A stretch of DNA of 64,000 nt from CAG-411 sp050875145 (GTDB taxonomy: Bacteria; Bacillota; Clostridia; Lachnospirales; Lachnospiraceae): NCBI GenBank assembly GCA_050875145.1, contig JBNMLH010000016.1:10083-74082 (forward strand), read 5' to 3'. Shown in pieces: positions 17,197 through 25,451 of this stretch. The translations under genes were made by a program, and so were the position numbers. Position 1 is the first letter of the stretch, and each line of letters opens with the position of its first letter. Under the pieces are notes generated by a model, which had not been told where the DNA came from, did not search any database, and saw only the letters and a list, made by a program, of their open reading frames with translations.

Positions 17197-17925
17197 ATGC
17201 TAAAAATAGCAGTATGCGATGATGAAATCATTTTTGGAAAAAAGGTGTTGGAATATATTGAAAAGTATATGGAGAAAAGACAAATACCGTATAAAATTCA
17301 ATTTTTTGCTTCGGGAAAGAAATTTGCAGCGTTAAAAGAGAAGATGCAGGAATATACAATTGTGTTTTTAGACATCAATATGGAAGAAATGAATGGGATT
17401 GAGACAGCAAAATGTATGCGGGCATATTGTCCGGATACATTTTTGGTGTTTGTAACTGCGTTCATTCATTATACATTAGAGGGATATAAAGTAGAGGCAA
17501 TTCGATACATTTTAAAAGATATGGCAACTTTTGAACAAAGTATGCAGGAATGTTTAGATACGATTCTAGGGAAAATGAGATTGAAAAATCAAAAAAGTAT
17601 TTATGACTTTGTAGAGGGGAAAAAGGAAATTTCTGTGAATCAAATTTGCTATATTGAAAGCAATTTACATAAGCTTACCTTTTTTCTGCTAGAAAGGGAA
17701 GAAAGAAAAAAATTTACTTTATATGGAACGCTAAATGATTGGGAAAAGAAATTACAGGACGATAGATGGATTCGTGTGCATCAGAGTTTTTTGATTAATA
17801 TGCAGTATCTTTTAGATGTACGCAATTATTTTGCAGAATTGACAGATGGAAGTAAGCTTCCTGTTGCTAAGGCAAGATATAAGCAGGTGAGGGAGCGGTT
17901 CGCAGAATATATGGGAGAATTGTAA
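17197..17925 (+). CDS. LytTR-family response regulator (AgrA-like)
   Basis: A 242-residue two-component regulator. The receiver domain has the acidic pair CDDE at the start, phospho-acceptor Asp59 (IVFLDINME), Thr in VFVTAF and Lys in RYILKDM. Residues ~140-240 are the LytTR DNA-binding domain (NQICYIESNLHKLTF, then WIRVHQSFLINMQYL). It belongs with the AgrD-like peptide gene that follows and the GHKL kinase at 22479, giving an Agr-type sensor/regulator/peptide set split by ABC transporter genes. The ATG is preceded by GAGAGGA. Confidence 0.92.
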   Translation: MLKIAVCDDEIIFGKKVLEYIEKYMEKRQIPYKIQFFASGKKFAALKEKMQEYTIVFLDINMEEMNGIETAKCMRAYCPDTFLVFVTAFIHYTLEGYKVEAIRYILKDMATFEQSMQECLDTILGKMRLKNQKSIYDFVEGKKEISVNQICYIESNLHKLTFFLLEREERKKFTLYGTLNDWEKKLQDDRWIRVHQSFLINMQYLLDVRNYFAELTDGSKLPVAKARYKQVRERFAEYMGEL

Positions 17926-17966
17926 GTCGTTTTTTGCAAATAAAACGCCTGATTCTGCAATCGGTA

Positions 17967-17995
17967 TTGTAAGAAAAAATATTTTTTACTATACT
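17967..17995 (+). promoter_or_regulatory. Promoter of the AgrD-like peptide gene
   Basis: TTGTAA (17967-17972), 17 bases, TATACT (17990-17995). The start of transcription would fall right at the ribosome binding site (18002-18009), giving a very short leader. It allows the peptide gene to be expressed apart from the regulator. Confidence 0.6.
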
Positions 17996-18017
17996 GCCAG
18001 AAAAGGAGGTGGAAAAA

Positions 18018-18149
18018 ATGAGCAAAAAATTAGCTTTAAAGGTAATTGAAAAAATTGCAAGAACAAGAGTGGAGGAATACGGATGGCCACCAAGATGTGC
18101 AGGATTTCTTCATCAGCCTGTGAGACCAAAAAAGAATAAGAAAGCTTAG
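18018..18149 (+). CDS. agrD: AgrD-like cyclic (thio)lactone autoinducer peptide precursor
   Basis: A 43-residue gene with a perfect AAAGGAGG site 8 bases before its ATG. Layout matches AgrD: an amphipathic N-terminal leader (SKKLALKVIEKIARTRVEEY), a core WPPRCAGFL, and a C-terminal recognition tail HQPVRPKKNKKA. Cys27 plus four residues, followed by (H/D)(Q/E)xxxP, is the thiolactone ring pattern; the mature pheromone would have a CAGFL ring with an exocyclic tail. It sits 92 bases after a LytTR regulator and upstream of an ABC operon ending in a GHKL kinase. No AgrB protease is in the window, so maturation must depend on one elsewhere or on another route. The symbol denotes family resemblance. 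Confidence 0.85.
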   Translation: MSKKLALKVIEKIARTRVEEYGWPPRCAGFLHQPVRPKKNKKA

Positions 18150-18153
18150 TGAA

Positions 18154-18188
18154 CAGAAGTGGTGTATATTTGCAGAAGTTTTGTATAT
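18154..18188 (+). promoter_or_regulatory. Tandem direct repeat, probable regulator site
   Basis: cagaagtggtgtatat (18154-18169) and cagaagttttgtatat (18173-18188) match at 14 of 16 positions with a 19-base period. They lie between the peptide gene and the secreted-protein gene. LytTR proteins bind tandem direct repeats, usually ~21 bases apart, so this is a candidate target of the regulator at 17197. Confidence 0.45.
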
Positions 18189-18221
18189 ATACACTAGAAA
18201 GAAAAGAGGGAGAAAAGAACT

Positions 18222-18620
18222 ATGATTAAGAAAAAAATACGAGCAGGTATGGCAGCATTTTGTATTGGTGCATTAGCATTAGGAGGTTCACAATTCGTTG
18301 CGAATGCCAGTGAGATTACAGCTGGAACATGGGGAGTATATTATCATTCGCCTGCTTCCGCATCTACAAGTGATACGATTTTATTAACTGCAACAAGAGG
18401 GAGAACGTATACTGCAAAATGTAGTAGTTATTCAGGAAATATTAAAGTCGTATTTACTAATACATATTTATCTTCACAGAATGCAGTATTTACATCAACA
18501 GGTACAAGAAAATTTATGTTTGCAAATAGCGTTGGAGGTACAAATCAACGTGTAACTTTTAAAATTCAGAATGTGGGAGCAAATACAGGAACAGCATACG
18601 GAAGTGCATGTAGAGGTTAA
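18222..18620 (+). CDS. Small secreted protein of the Agr/ABC island
   Basis: A 132-residue protein with a typical signal peptide (KKKIRAGMAAFCIGALALGG, cleavage likely after VANA). The mature ~103 residues start EITAGTWGVYYHSP, are rich in Ser, Thr, Gly and Asn, predicted beta-rich, and have two Cys, one near the C-terminus (ACRG). I recognise no domain. It is separated from the lipoprotein/ABC genes by a terminator, so it may be made in excess. Its counterpart at 57106 holds the same position in the second locus. A bacteriocin-like or signalling substrate of the adjacent ABC genes is an inference; the GTW start only loosely recalls lactococcin 972-type proteins. Confidence 0.75.
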   Translation: MIKKKIRAGMAAFCIGALALGGSQFVANASEITAGTWGVYYHSPASASTSDTILLTATRGRTYTAKCSSYSGNIKVVFTNTYLSSQNAVFTSTGTRKFMFANSVGGTNQRVTFKIQNVGANTGTAYGSACRG

Positions 18621-18631
18621 GCGAATATAAG

Positions 18632-18664
18632 AGGGGCGACTAGGTAACAAAAGGTCGCCTTTCT
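18632..18664 (+). terminator. Terminator between secreted protein and lipoprotein genes
   Basis: aggggcgac pairs with gtcgccttt (two G-U pairs), followed by a short T-rich tract; it probably attenuates read-through into the ABC genes. Confidence 0.65.
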
Positions 18665-18766
18665 ATATAAATTACAAAAGGGAAAATAGATTTTTTATTT
18701 CAAAATGATATTCTTTTTTAGAAGAGATTACGAGGGAATAATAGCTGATTAGAAAGGAGAAGGAAA

Positions 18767-19978
18767 ATGAAAAAGGGGTATATGTATTGTGGTTTTCTAG
18801 CTATTATTTTGGCTATGGGATGCTCTTGTCAAAAGACCCAAAATACTGCCACGAACGAAAAGTTATATACATTTGAAGAAGTTAGAGAACAGGTAGAGGA
18901 TACTATGAGTAAAGCATATAACGGTGGATATAAGAATTTGACGTTCAGCAGCTTTGCTCCTGCAATTCCAGAGGAAGATAGTGTTTCAGAGTATCAGGAG
19001 GAAAGGACAGAGTATGGAAAACCAGAAAAAACAATGAAGGAATGTGTAGAGGAACAATATAAAAATATCTGTACCTGGTTAGGGAAAAAAGAAGTAGATA
19101 AGTCTAAAATTATAGATTTTAAATCAGAAGAAAATTTGCTTCAAGTAGAAAAAATGTTAAAAGACGGAACCTATCCAGAGGAGAAGGGGATTGAAAATGG
19201 TGACGGAAAACCAGCGCTGTTATATCAAGACGAAAAAAAGGGTGTATTTATTTCTGTAAACAGTGGATGGTGTGATTATGAGGCATCAATCAATAGTAAT
19301 TATAACAAAGAATATGAAATAGTGAAAGAATATCAGGTAAATGTAAAAGATGGTAGCACAAAAGATAAGTATGTTTTGCAAGATGGTAAATGCAGTATTG
19401 CGCAGGCAGTGCAGTTTGCAGAACAGTTTCAAAATAAGGATAGGCCAATTCCTTGCGGAAAGGAATTTGTAATTAAAGCAGAAAAAGTAAGAGTACGTAA
19501 ATTTAAAGATGGTACATGTGGATATGATATACTGATGCATCGTTTATATAAAGGGATCCCGTTTGTTGGTATGTATCAGGGAGCGTCTATATCAGCCAGA
19601 GATATTGAATTTGATATGGGAATCTTTTTTATGACGAATCGAGTGCAGCCAGATACTTGTATGGGATTGGGTGCCAATGAGACCATGAAAATGAACGGTA
19701 AGACATATAAAAATATTATTTCTCTGGACAGAGTATTTACGCTTATCAGTGAAAAGTTAGGAAACAATGCAAAATGTAATGTCCAAAATGCATGTTTGGC
19801 ATATAAGCAGAACGAATCTAAGAGAGATTTTACAAAAAATGGGTATCGCGATACCTGTCAGATAACACCAGTATGGTATGTGGAGCTTCAAAATGCAACA
19901 GATGAACATGTTACGCAGATATACGTTGAATTACAGGATTATGCTGGGAAAAATATTATTGTGAATACAGTAAAGTAA
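18767..19978 (+). CDS. Lipoprotein of the Agr/ABC island
   Basis: A 403-residue lipoprotein: the signal ends in the lipobox ILAMGC, with Cys19 as anchor. The mature part has no domain I recognise. Segments such as DVNVKDGSTKDKY-like strands, NETMKMNGKTYKNIISLDRV and PVWYVELQNATDEH suggest a PepSY/YcdB-like strand-helix architecture, without certainty. The gene order lipoprotein, permease, permease, ATPase suggests it works with the transporter outside the membrane, for example in immunity or substrate capture. AAAGGAGA precedes the ATG. Confidence 0.75.
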   Translation: MKKGYMYCGFLAIILAMGCSCQKTQNTATNEKLYTFEEVREQVEDTMSKAYNGGYKNLTFSSFAPAIPEEDSVSEYQEERTEYGKPEKTMKECVEEQYKNICTWLGKKEVDKSKIIDFKSEENLLQVEKMLKDGTYPEEKGIENGDGKPALLYQDEKKGVFISVNSGWCDYEASINSNYNKEYEIVKEYQVNVKDGSTKDKYVLQDGKCSIAQAVQFAEQFQNKDRPIPCGKEFVIKAEKVRVRKFKDGTCGYDILMHRLYKGIPFVGMYQGASISARDIEFDMGIFFMTNRVQPDTCMGLGANETMKMNGKTYKNIISLDRVFTLISEKLGNNAKCNVQNACLAYKQNESKRDFTKNGYRDTCQITPVWYVELQNATDEHVTQIYVELQDYAGKNIIVNTVK

Positions 19979-20004
19979 AATAAAATAGAAGGAATGAGCG
20001 AGAG

Positions 20005-20871
20005 ATGAAAAAAACAGTAAAGTGCCTATTTGTACATATATATCAAATGCTATTTCAACCAACCTTTTTCCTATTAGCTTTTGCGGTATGTTTGCTTATG
20101 TTGATGACGGAGGTTTATTATAACGGTATCTTGGGAGAGGAGCATAAAACATTGTTGGAATTGATCCTGTTTCAAGGAAAATCCTGGATAGCTACCAATG
20201 TATCAGTTTCCTCTGTTCAAATGCTATTGCTACAACCACAAAGAGGGCTGGCAGATTATATTGTTATTTTAACAGCTTTACCATTTGTAGAGCTGTTTTT
20301 TAAAGAACGAAAAAGTAAGGTACTAAGAAGCCGTATACAACGAGAAGGGAAAGTTCGGTTTGGAATAACAAGGATGATTGCAGGAGTGCTGGTGGGAGGT
20401 TTATGTGTAGAAGCAGGGACCTTAGTATTTTGGTGCCTGATAAGTTATTATCTTCCTAATGGAATGGATGCTTCTTCTTTACAATTGGAATTATATGGTT
20501 CTGCGGATATAAAAGAAGTAATTCTACAACAGTGTTTGAAATTATTCTTATATGGCTGTATAGCTAGCTTATATAGTGCCATATTAGCTGCATTTACGCA
20601 GGATATTTATATCTGTCTTATGGTACCGTTCCTTTTTTGTTGGATGTTGATGATTTTAAAAAGTTATCTGACAGATTTATTGGATTTAGAATATCCAAAT
20701 AAAAAAGGAATAATTTGGGATATTTTAAGATGGATAAAGGAGTATGGAAGAATAGAAAGAATCATGGAATTTTCGTTGCTACATTGTTTTCTCATTACGA
20801 TAGTGGCACTATTCTTTTCTACAGCAATATTTGAACTTCGTCTTCTTGCAAGGAGGGATCAAGGTGCATAA
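20005..20871 (+). CDS. ABC transporter membrane subunit (first)
   Basis: A 288-residue integral membrane protein with about six hydrophobic helices (first QPTFFLLAFAVCLLMLMTEV; last FLITIVALFFSTAIFELRLL). Sequence is not close to a named family, but the topology and the place before a second permease and an ATPase indicate an ABC-2 type half-exporter. Translation is coupled to the next gene by an 8-base overlap. The start has a weak GGAATGAG site. Confidence 0.75.
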   Translation: MKKTVKCLFVHIYQMLFQPTFFLLAFAVCLLMLMTEVYYNGILGEEHKTLLELILFQGKSWIATNVSVSSVQMLLLQPQRGLADYIVILTALPFVELFFKERKSKVLRSRIQREGKVRFGITRMIAGVLVGGLCVEAGTLVFWCLISYYLPNGMDASSLQLELYGSADIKEVILQQCLKLFLYGCIASLYSAILAAFTQDIYICLMVPFLFCWMLMILKSYLTDLLDLEYPNKKGIIWDILRWIKEYGRIERIMEFSLLHCFLITIVALFFSTAIFELRLLARRDQGA

Positions 20872-21727
20872 AGGAAAGCAACTAAGTCAATTACATAGAG
20901 TATGGGGCATGGCAAGCGTAGAATATAAAAGATGGATTATAAGTACGAAAATGCTGCTTTTATTTTTAATGATTGTATATATGAAACAACAGTTAATTGA
21001 ACCATTACTAGAATTAACAGAAAAAACGGATGGAAATTTACAATTATTAGAACCAAGTATTGCATTTATGGGAAGTTCCAATATGATGTTTTTTTTACCA
21101 CTGATTTATCTTTTAGTTATGGGGGATTTCCCTAGGCAGGATTCTAGCCTGTGTTTTGTTATGCCGCGAGTCGGTAAAAAAGGTTGGTTTATAGGGCAGA
21201 TTTTATTTTCTGTAGGTGCGGCATTGACTGTTTTAGTGGGAATGCTATTTTTCACTACTCTGTGGTGCGCAGATAGAATTTATTGGAACGATGGAAAATG
21301 GAGCGATGCAGTTACAAAATATTATCAGGAAGTGGACAATAATTTTAAATTTAACCTGATTACAGGGCGTATTTACAATCAGATGGACCCTACAACTGCC
21401 TTTGTTCATAGTTTTTGTCTTGTATTAGGCATGTTAGTCATGATTTCTGCAACACTATTGCTTTTTTCTGTGTTAGGAAAAAAGACAGCAGGTTTTGGCA
21501 TTTGTGGATTATATGCAGTGATAGGAAATAGTTTGGCAATTATTGAAAGCAAACCTTTTATGTGGTTTTTCCCTATTGCACATACACAGCTAAGGTTACG
21601 TCATGAGCTTTTATTTGATGGGGAAAGTATGCCATTATATGGTTCTTATTTATATTTTATGGTGGCAACTTTTGTGTTATTGATTGGTGCATGGATTGTG
21701 TTGAAGAAAAGAAAAAAAATAGTATAG
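20864..21727 (+). CDS. ABC transporter membrane subunit (second)
   Basis: A 287-residue polytopic protein (about six helices; for example VLGMLVMISATLLLFSVLGK). I chose the GTG at 20864: AGGAGGG lies 6 bases upstream and the gene overlaps the previous one by 8 bases; a TTG 33 bases further upstream has no such site. With the preceding subunit it probably forms the heterodimeric channel powered by the ATPase at 21763. Confidence 0.75.
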   Translation: MHKGKQLSQLHRVWGMASVEYKRWIISTKMLLLFLMIVYMKQQLIEPLLELTEKTDGNLQLLEPSIAFMGSSNMMFFLPLIYLLVMGDFPRQDSSLCFVMPRVGKKGWFIGQILFSVGAALTVLVGMLFFTTLWCADRIYWNDGKWSDAVTKYYQEVDNNFKFNLITGRIYNQMDPTTAFVHSFCLVLGMLVMISATLLLFSVLGKKTAGFGICGLYAVIGNSLAIIESKPFMWFFPIAHTQLRLRHELLFDGESMPLYGSYLYFMVATFVLLIGAWIVLKKRKKIV

Positions 21728-21762
21728 TTGTTTGGTTCAGACCATAGTATGGAGGGATGAAA

Positions 21763-22401
21763 ATGGAAATGATTCGTGTGGAAAATGTCAATTTAAAGAT
21801 AGAGAAAAATACCATTTTAAATAGTGTAACAATGCAGGTAAATAAAGGAGAAATCGTGGCTTTGATTGGAAGAAACGGTTCAGGAAAAACTATGCTTATG
21901 AAATGTATCTGTGGATTTGTAAAAACTACAAGTGGAAGCATTTTTGTAAATAAAAAAAAGGTGGGAAAAGAGATTGATTTTCCAGAGAGAATGGGTGTTA
22001 TTATTGAAACTCCCGGATTTATTTCACAATATAGTGGGATGAAAAATTTGTGGTTGCTTGCAAAATTAAATAGTACACTTACAAAGAATGAAATTGCAAA
22101 GACCATGGAATTGGTCGGATTAAATCCAAAGTTAAAACGGCATGTGGGAAAGTATTCTTTAGGTATGCGTCAACGTCTTGGAATCGCACAAGCGATTATG
22201 GAAAACCCAGATATTTTAATTCTGGATGAACCGATGAATGGCTTAGATTATCAGGGAGTGGAGGATGTGCGAAAACTTTTACTGAATCTGAAGGAGCAGG
22301 GAAAGACGATACTGATTGCCAGCCATAACACTGAGGACATTGCTGTGCTATGTGATCATGTATGGGAGATGAAATCAGGTGAAATAAAACAGATAAAGTG
22401 A
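21763..22401 (+). CDS. ABC transporter ATP-binding protein
   Basis: A 212-residue nucleotide-binding subunit: Walker A GRNGSGKT near residue 36, signature SLGMRQR, Walker B ILILDEP, and His switch in IASHN. It resembles BcrA-type ATPases of antimicrobial-peptide exporters. Start: the ATG at 21763 is 6 bases after GGAGGG, whereas the ATG at 21757 abuts the site. The C-terminus is short, without the extra domain of NatA types. Confidence 0.9.
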   Translation: MEMIRVENVNLKIEKNTILNSVTMQVNKGEIVALIGRNGSGKTMLMKCICGFVKTTSGSIFVNKKKVGKEIDFPERMGVIIETPGFISQYSGMKNLWLLAKLNSTLTKNEIAKTMELVGLNPKLKRHVGKYSLGMRQRLGIAQAIMENPDILILDEPMNGLDYQGVEDVRKLLLNLKEQGKTILIASHNTEDIAVLCDHVWEMKSGEIKQIK

Positions 22402-22478
22402 CCGGCATTTGTCAGTGAATATTCTATATAAATTTAAAAATGAATGAAATCGATTTACAGCTACAAAGGAGAAATAGA

Positions 22479-23801
22479 ATGGCAGAATTAGTTAGAGACT
22501 ATTGTATCGTATTAATAGAAATTTTATGCTGTAAAATTTTTTTTGATACGTTTTGTGAAACGGAGGAAATAAATCAAAAGAAAACATGGATGGTACCGAT
22601 GGTATTGAGTATACTTGTTTTTGGAGTAGCGTGTATGTTTGGAAAGCAAATAGTTGTAAAGGAAATTCTGATTATTGGTATCATTACAATAGTTATGTTT
22701 TTGAATAATGGAAAATCGATAAAAAGAAATTTGACATTAGCGGTAATATTTCAAAGCATTTTATTGATTGTGGATTATATTATGTTGGTTTTTGATGCGC
22801 AATGTTTTCAAGAGATTGACCATGGAGCATACTTATTTCAATTACTGTTTGTTGTTATGGCAAAAGCAATTTTATTTTTGGTTGTATTGATAATTAAGAA
22901 GGTATTTTATAAAAGAGGGATGAAATATTTGAATGATATGCAATGGCTGCAATTTCTGTTTTTTCCATTGTTTACAATTTGCGTGCTAATAGCCCTGATT
23001 TCAAATTCTTCTTTTGTAGTAAATGAAAAACAGGTAGAGTTATTTTTTATCATTGCCATAGGAATGGTAGGAATGAACTTTGTCATGTTTTTTCTGATTA
23101 GTGATGTTGCATTACGAGAAAAGCGTTTACATGAAAAAGAATGTTTGGAAATACAGGCAGAAAACCAGTGGCAGTTATATAAGAAAATGACAGAGGATAT
23201 AAAAAGGCAGCGGGAAATAATGCATGAATGCAAAAATAATATTGTTTGTATTCAAAGTTTATTTGAAAGAAAGCAATTTGAAGCATTATCCCTATATTTA
23301 GAGGAAATTTCGGAGCATATTATACATGGAATGGATAGTATATATACCAATCATCCTGTGTTAGATGCATTGTTAAATACAAAGTATCAAGAAGCAGTAA
23401 GTAAGGATATAATGATGATTTGCAAGATTAATGATTTATCAAAGGTGTATATTCCGTCCAAAGATTTGGTGGTATTAGTATCTAATGTTCTTAACAATGC
23501 AATAGAAGCTTGTGAAAAATTAGAAACGAACCGAATGATTAAAGTAAAGGTAATGCTAGAAAAAGGAAAATTTATTTTTTCAGTCCGAAATACTTACGAT
23601 GGTGAAATAGTGTATCAAAATGGAAAACTGCAAACAACAAAAACAATAGATAAAAAAAATCATGGAATTGGAATCAGCAATATTAGAAAAGTAATTGAGA
23701 GTAACAATGGTTTCTATCATATGAATGCGGATGGACATGAATTTTTCTGGTCTGTTATTATACCACAGAGCAGAGTGGACAATGTAAGTGGAAGCTGTTA
23801 A
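22479..23801 (+). CDS. GHKL sensor histidine kinase (AgrC-like)
   Basis: A 440-residue membrane kinase. About six N-terminal helices fill residues 1-210, with no extracellular domain, as in AgrC-type peptide receptors. A coiled coil leads to phospho-acceptor His249 (REIMHECKNNIV), then the GHKL ATPase with N box (LNNAIEACEKL) and G box (NHGIGISNIRKVIE). I chose the ATG at 22479 because AAAGGAG is 7 bases upstream. It should sense the cyclic peptide encoded at 18018 and phosphorylate the regulator at 17197, although the two TCS genes are separated by 4.5 kb of ABC genes. Confidence 0.9.
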   Translation: MAELVRDYCIVLIEILCCKIFFDTFCETEEINQKKTWMVPMVLSILVFGVACMFGKQIVVKEILIIGIITIVMFLNNGKSIKRNLTLAVIFQSILLIVDYIMLVFDAQCFQEIDHGAYLFQLLFVVMAKAILFLVVLIIKKVFYKRGMKYLNDMQWLQFLFFPLFTICVLIALISNSSFVVNEKQVELFFIIAIGMVGMNFVMFFLISDVALREKRLHEKECLEIQAENQWQLYKKMTEDIKRQREIMHECKNNIVCIQSLFERKQFEALSLYLEEISEHIIHGMDSIYTNHPVLDALLNTKYQEAVSKDIMMICKINDLSKVYIPSKDLVVLVSNVLNNAIEACEKLETNRMIKVKVMLEKGKFIFSVRNTYDGEIVYQNGKLQTTKTIDKKNHGIGISNIRKVIESNNGFYHMNADGHEFFWSVIIPQSRVDNVSGSC

Positions 23802-23832
23802 AATGAGGAAAGAAAATTGCAGGTAGTAGTGT

Positions 23833-24153
23833 TTGTTCTGCTACATTTTTAGTAGTCTTGATGTTTCTGGCTTAACAAAAGTAACTAATTTGAATGTTTC
23901 GAGTAACGCTTTGACAAAATTGGATGTTTCCAAGAATAAAAACCTAAATTCTTTGTATGCAGATGGCAATAAACTAACTACATTTCGTTTAAGTGACCAT
24001 GATAATTTGCGATACATAAGTCTTATAAATAACAAGTTGCAGACAGAAAGGGGAAAGAGTAATTATGATTGGAGTCAAGATTATGGTCAGTTTCTTAGAA
24101 AAGCATTTATTCGTTCTAGAATGTGGAAAAATAAGTATATTTCAGAAGAATAG
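23833..24153 (+). pseudogene. Leucine-rich-repeat protein remnant
   Basis: About 105 codons without a credible start or ribosome site. The first ~70 residues are four LRR units of ~21 residues (LDVSGLTKVTNLNVSSNALT, KLDVSKNKNLNSLYADGNKL, TTFRLSDHDNLRYISLINNK). The repeat pattern then ends abruptly in unrelated Trp/Arg-rich sequence. It is a fragment of an internalin-like surface protein and shows decay or recombination at this junction. Confidence 0.6.
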
Positions 24154-24258
24154 GTGTTTTTTTAAGAAATACTTGAAAAAATAGCAAAAAAGTTATAATC
24201 TATACGAGTTATGTAGGAATTGATGAAGCGTTATAAGAATACAGAAATGAGGGAAAAA

Positions 24259-25389
24259 ATGGAAATTTCAGTTGCAGAATTAGCAAAAATGAAACAAGGG
24301 CAGTATGAATTGTTTGATATTAGAAGTCAAAAGGAGTTTGATTATGGTTGTATCACTGGAGCGCAGTTAAGTAGTATAGAAGATTTACTTTCTGCACCAC
24401 CAAAAGAAAAAGAGAAAAAAATTATAATATATTGTAGCAGAGGCGTTATTAGCATTGATGTGGCGGACCAATTGACAAGTATGGGATATGATGCCTATAG
24501 TCTGGAAGGCGGATATTATGCATGGCTGTTACAAGAGATGAAACGTAAGGAAAATGTGGATGTCTGTCAGGAAGTTGAGAAAAGTCTACGGAAAAAGTAT
24601 CGAAAAACCATTTGGTGCAAATTTGTAAAAGCGGTTAAGCAATACGAATTGGTACAAGAAGGGGATAAAATTGCGGTCTGCATTTCTGGTGGAAAAGATT
24701 CTATGTTGATGGCTAAGCTATTTCAAGAGTTAAAGCGACATAATAAATTTCACTTTGAATTAAAATTTGTGGTGATGGACCCAGGATACAATGAACAGAA
24801 TCGACACATTATTGAAGAAAATGCAAAGAAATTAAATATTCCGATTGAAATTTTTGAAACGGATATATTTGATGCGGTATACAATATTGAAAAGTCCCCA
24901 TGCTATCTTTGCGCCCGTATGCGTAGAGGACATTTATATCATTTTGCACAGCAATTAGGGTGCAACAAGATTGCACTGGGACACCATTTTGATGATGTGA
25001 TAGAGACGATTTTAATGGGAATGCTGTACGGAGCACAGGTACAGACTATGATGCCAAAATTGCACAGTACCAATTTTGAGGGGATGGAGTTAATTCGCCC
25101 ATTATATTTAGTGCGTGAGGATGATATAAAAGCCTGGAGAGATTATAATGAACTATATTTCATTCAATGTGCTTGCAAATTTACAGATACCTGTACGACT
25201 TGTAATAATGAGGAAAATAAATCAAAACGAATGGAAGTGAAAGAATGGATTAGAAAGATGAAAAAAACAAATCCAAATGTGGAAAAGAATATCTTTAAAA
25301 GTGTGGAAAATGTTAATCTAAGCACAATAATTGCCTATAAACAAAATGGAGAAAAGCGGCATTTCTTAGATGATTATAATAAAAAGTAA
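24259..25389 (+). CDS. Rhodanese--TtcA-like tRNA thiolase fusion
   Basis: A 376-residue protein with two enzymatic domains. Residues 1-95 form a rhodanese with active Cys59 in IIIYCSRGVIS, able to carry a persulfide. Residues ~115-350 form an N-type ATP-pyrophosphatase: PP-loop ISGGKDSMLM (Ser143-Ser148), the CYLC pair (Cys215, Cys218) and a later CACKFTDTCTTC cluster, as in TtcA/TtuA tRNA 2-thiolases that hold an Fe-S cluster. The domains suggest direct sulfur hand-over to tRNA. I prefer the ATG at 24259 (GAGGG upstream, rhodanese N-terminus intact); a TTG/ATG at 24220/24223 would add 12-13 residues. The substrate tRNA base is unproven. Confidence 0.85.
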   Translation: MEISVAELAKMKQGQYELFDIRSQKEFDYGCITGAQLSSIEDLLSAPPKEKEKKIIIYCSRGVISIDVADQLTSMGYDAYSLEGGYYAWLLQEMKRKENVDVCQEVEKSLRKKYRKTIWCKFVKAVKQYELVQEGDKIAVCISGGKDSMLMAKLFQELKRHNKFHFELKFVVMDPGYNEQNRHIIEENAKKLNIPIEIFETDIFDAVYNIEKSPCYLCARMRRGHLYHFAQQLGCNKIALGHHFDDVIETILMGMLYGAQVQTMMPKLHSTNFEGMELIRPLYLVREDDIKAWRDYNELYFIQCACKFTDTCTTCNNEENKSKRMEVKEWIRKMKKTNPNVEKNIFKSVENVNLSTIIAYKQNGEKRHFLDDYNKK

Positions 25390-25391
25390 AA

Positions 25392-25434
25392 AATACCCCT
25401 GAGAACCGTAAATAATACAGTTCTCAGGGGTATT
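25392..25434. terminator. Bidirectional terminator
   Basis: A perfect 15-bp stem (aatacccctgagaac/gttctcaggggtatt) between convergent genes; it serves the thiolase fusion and the BlaI/BlaR operon. Confidence 0.85.
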
Positions 25435-25451
25435 AATATTATACATTGGAT

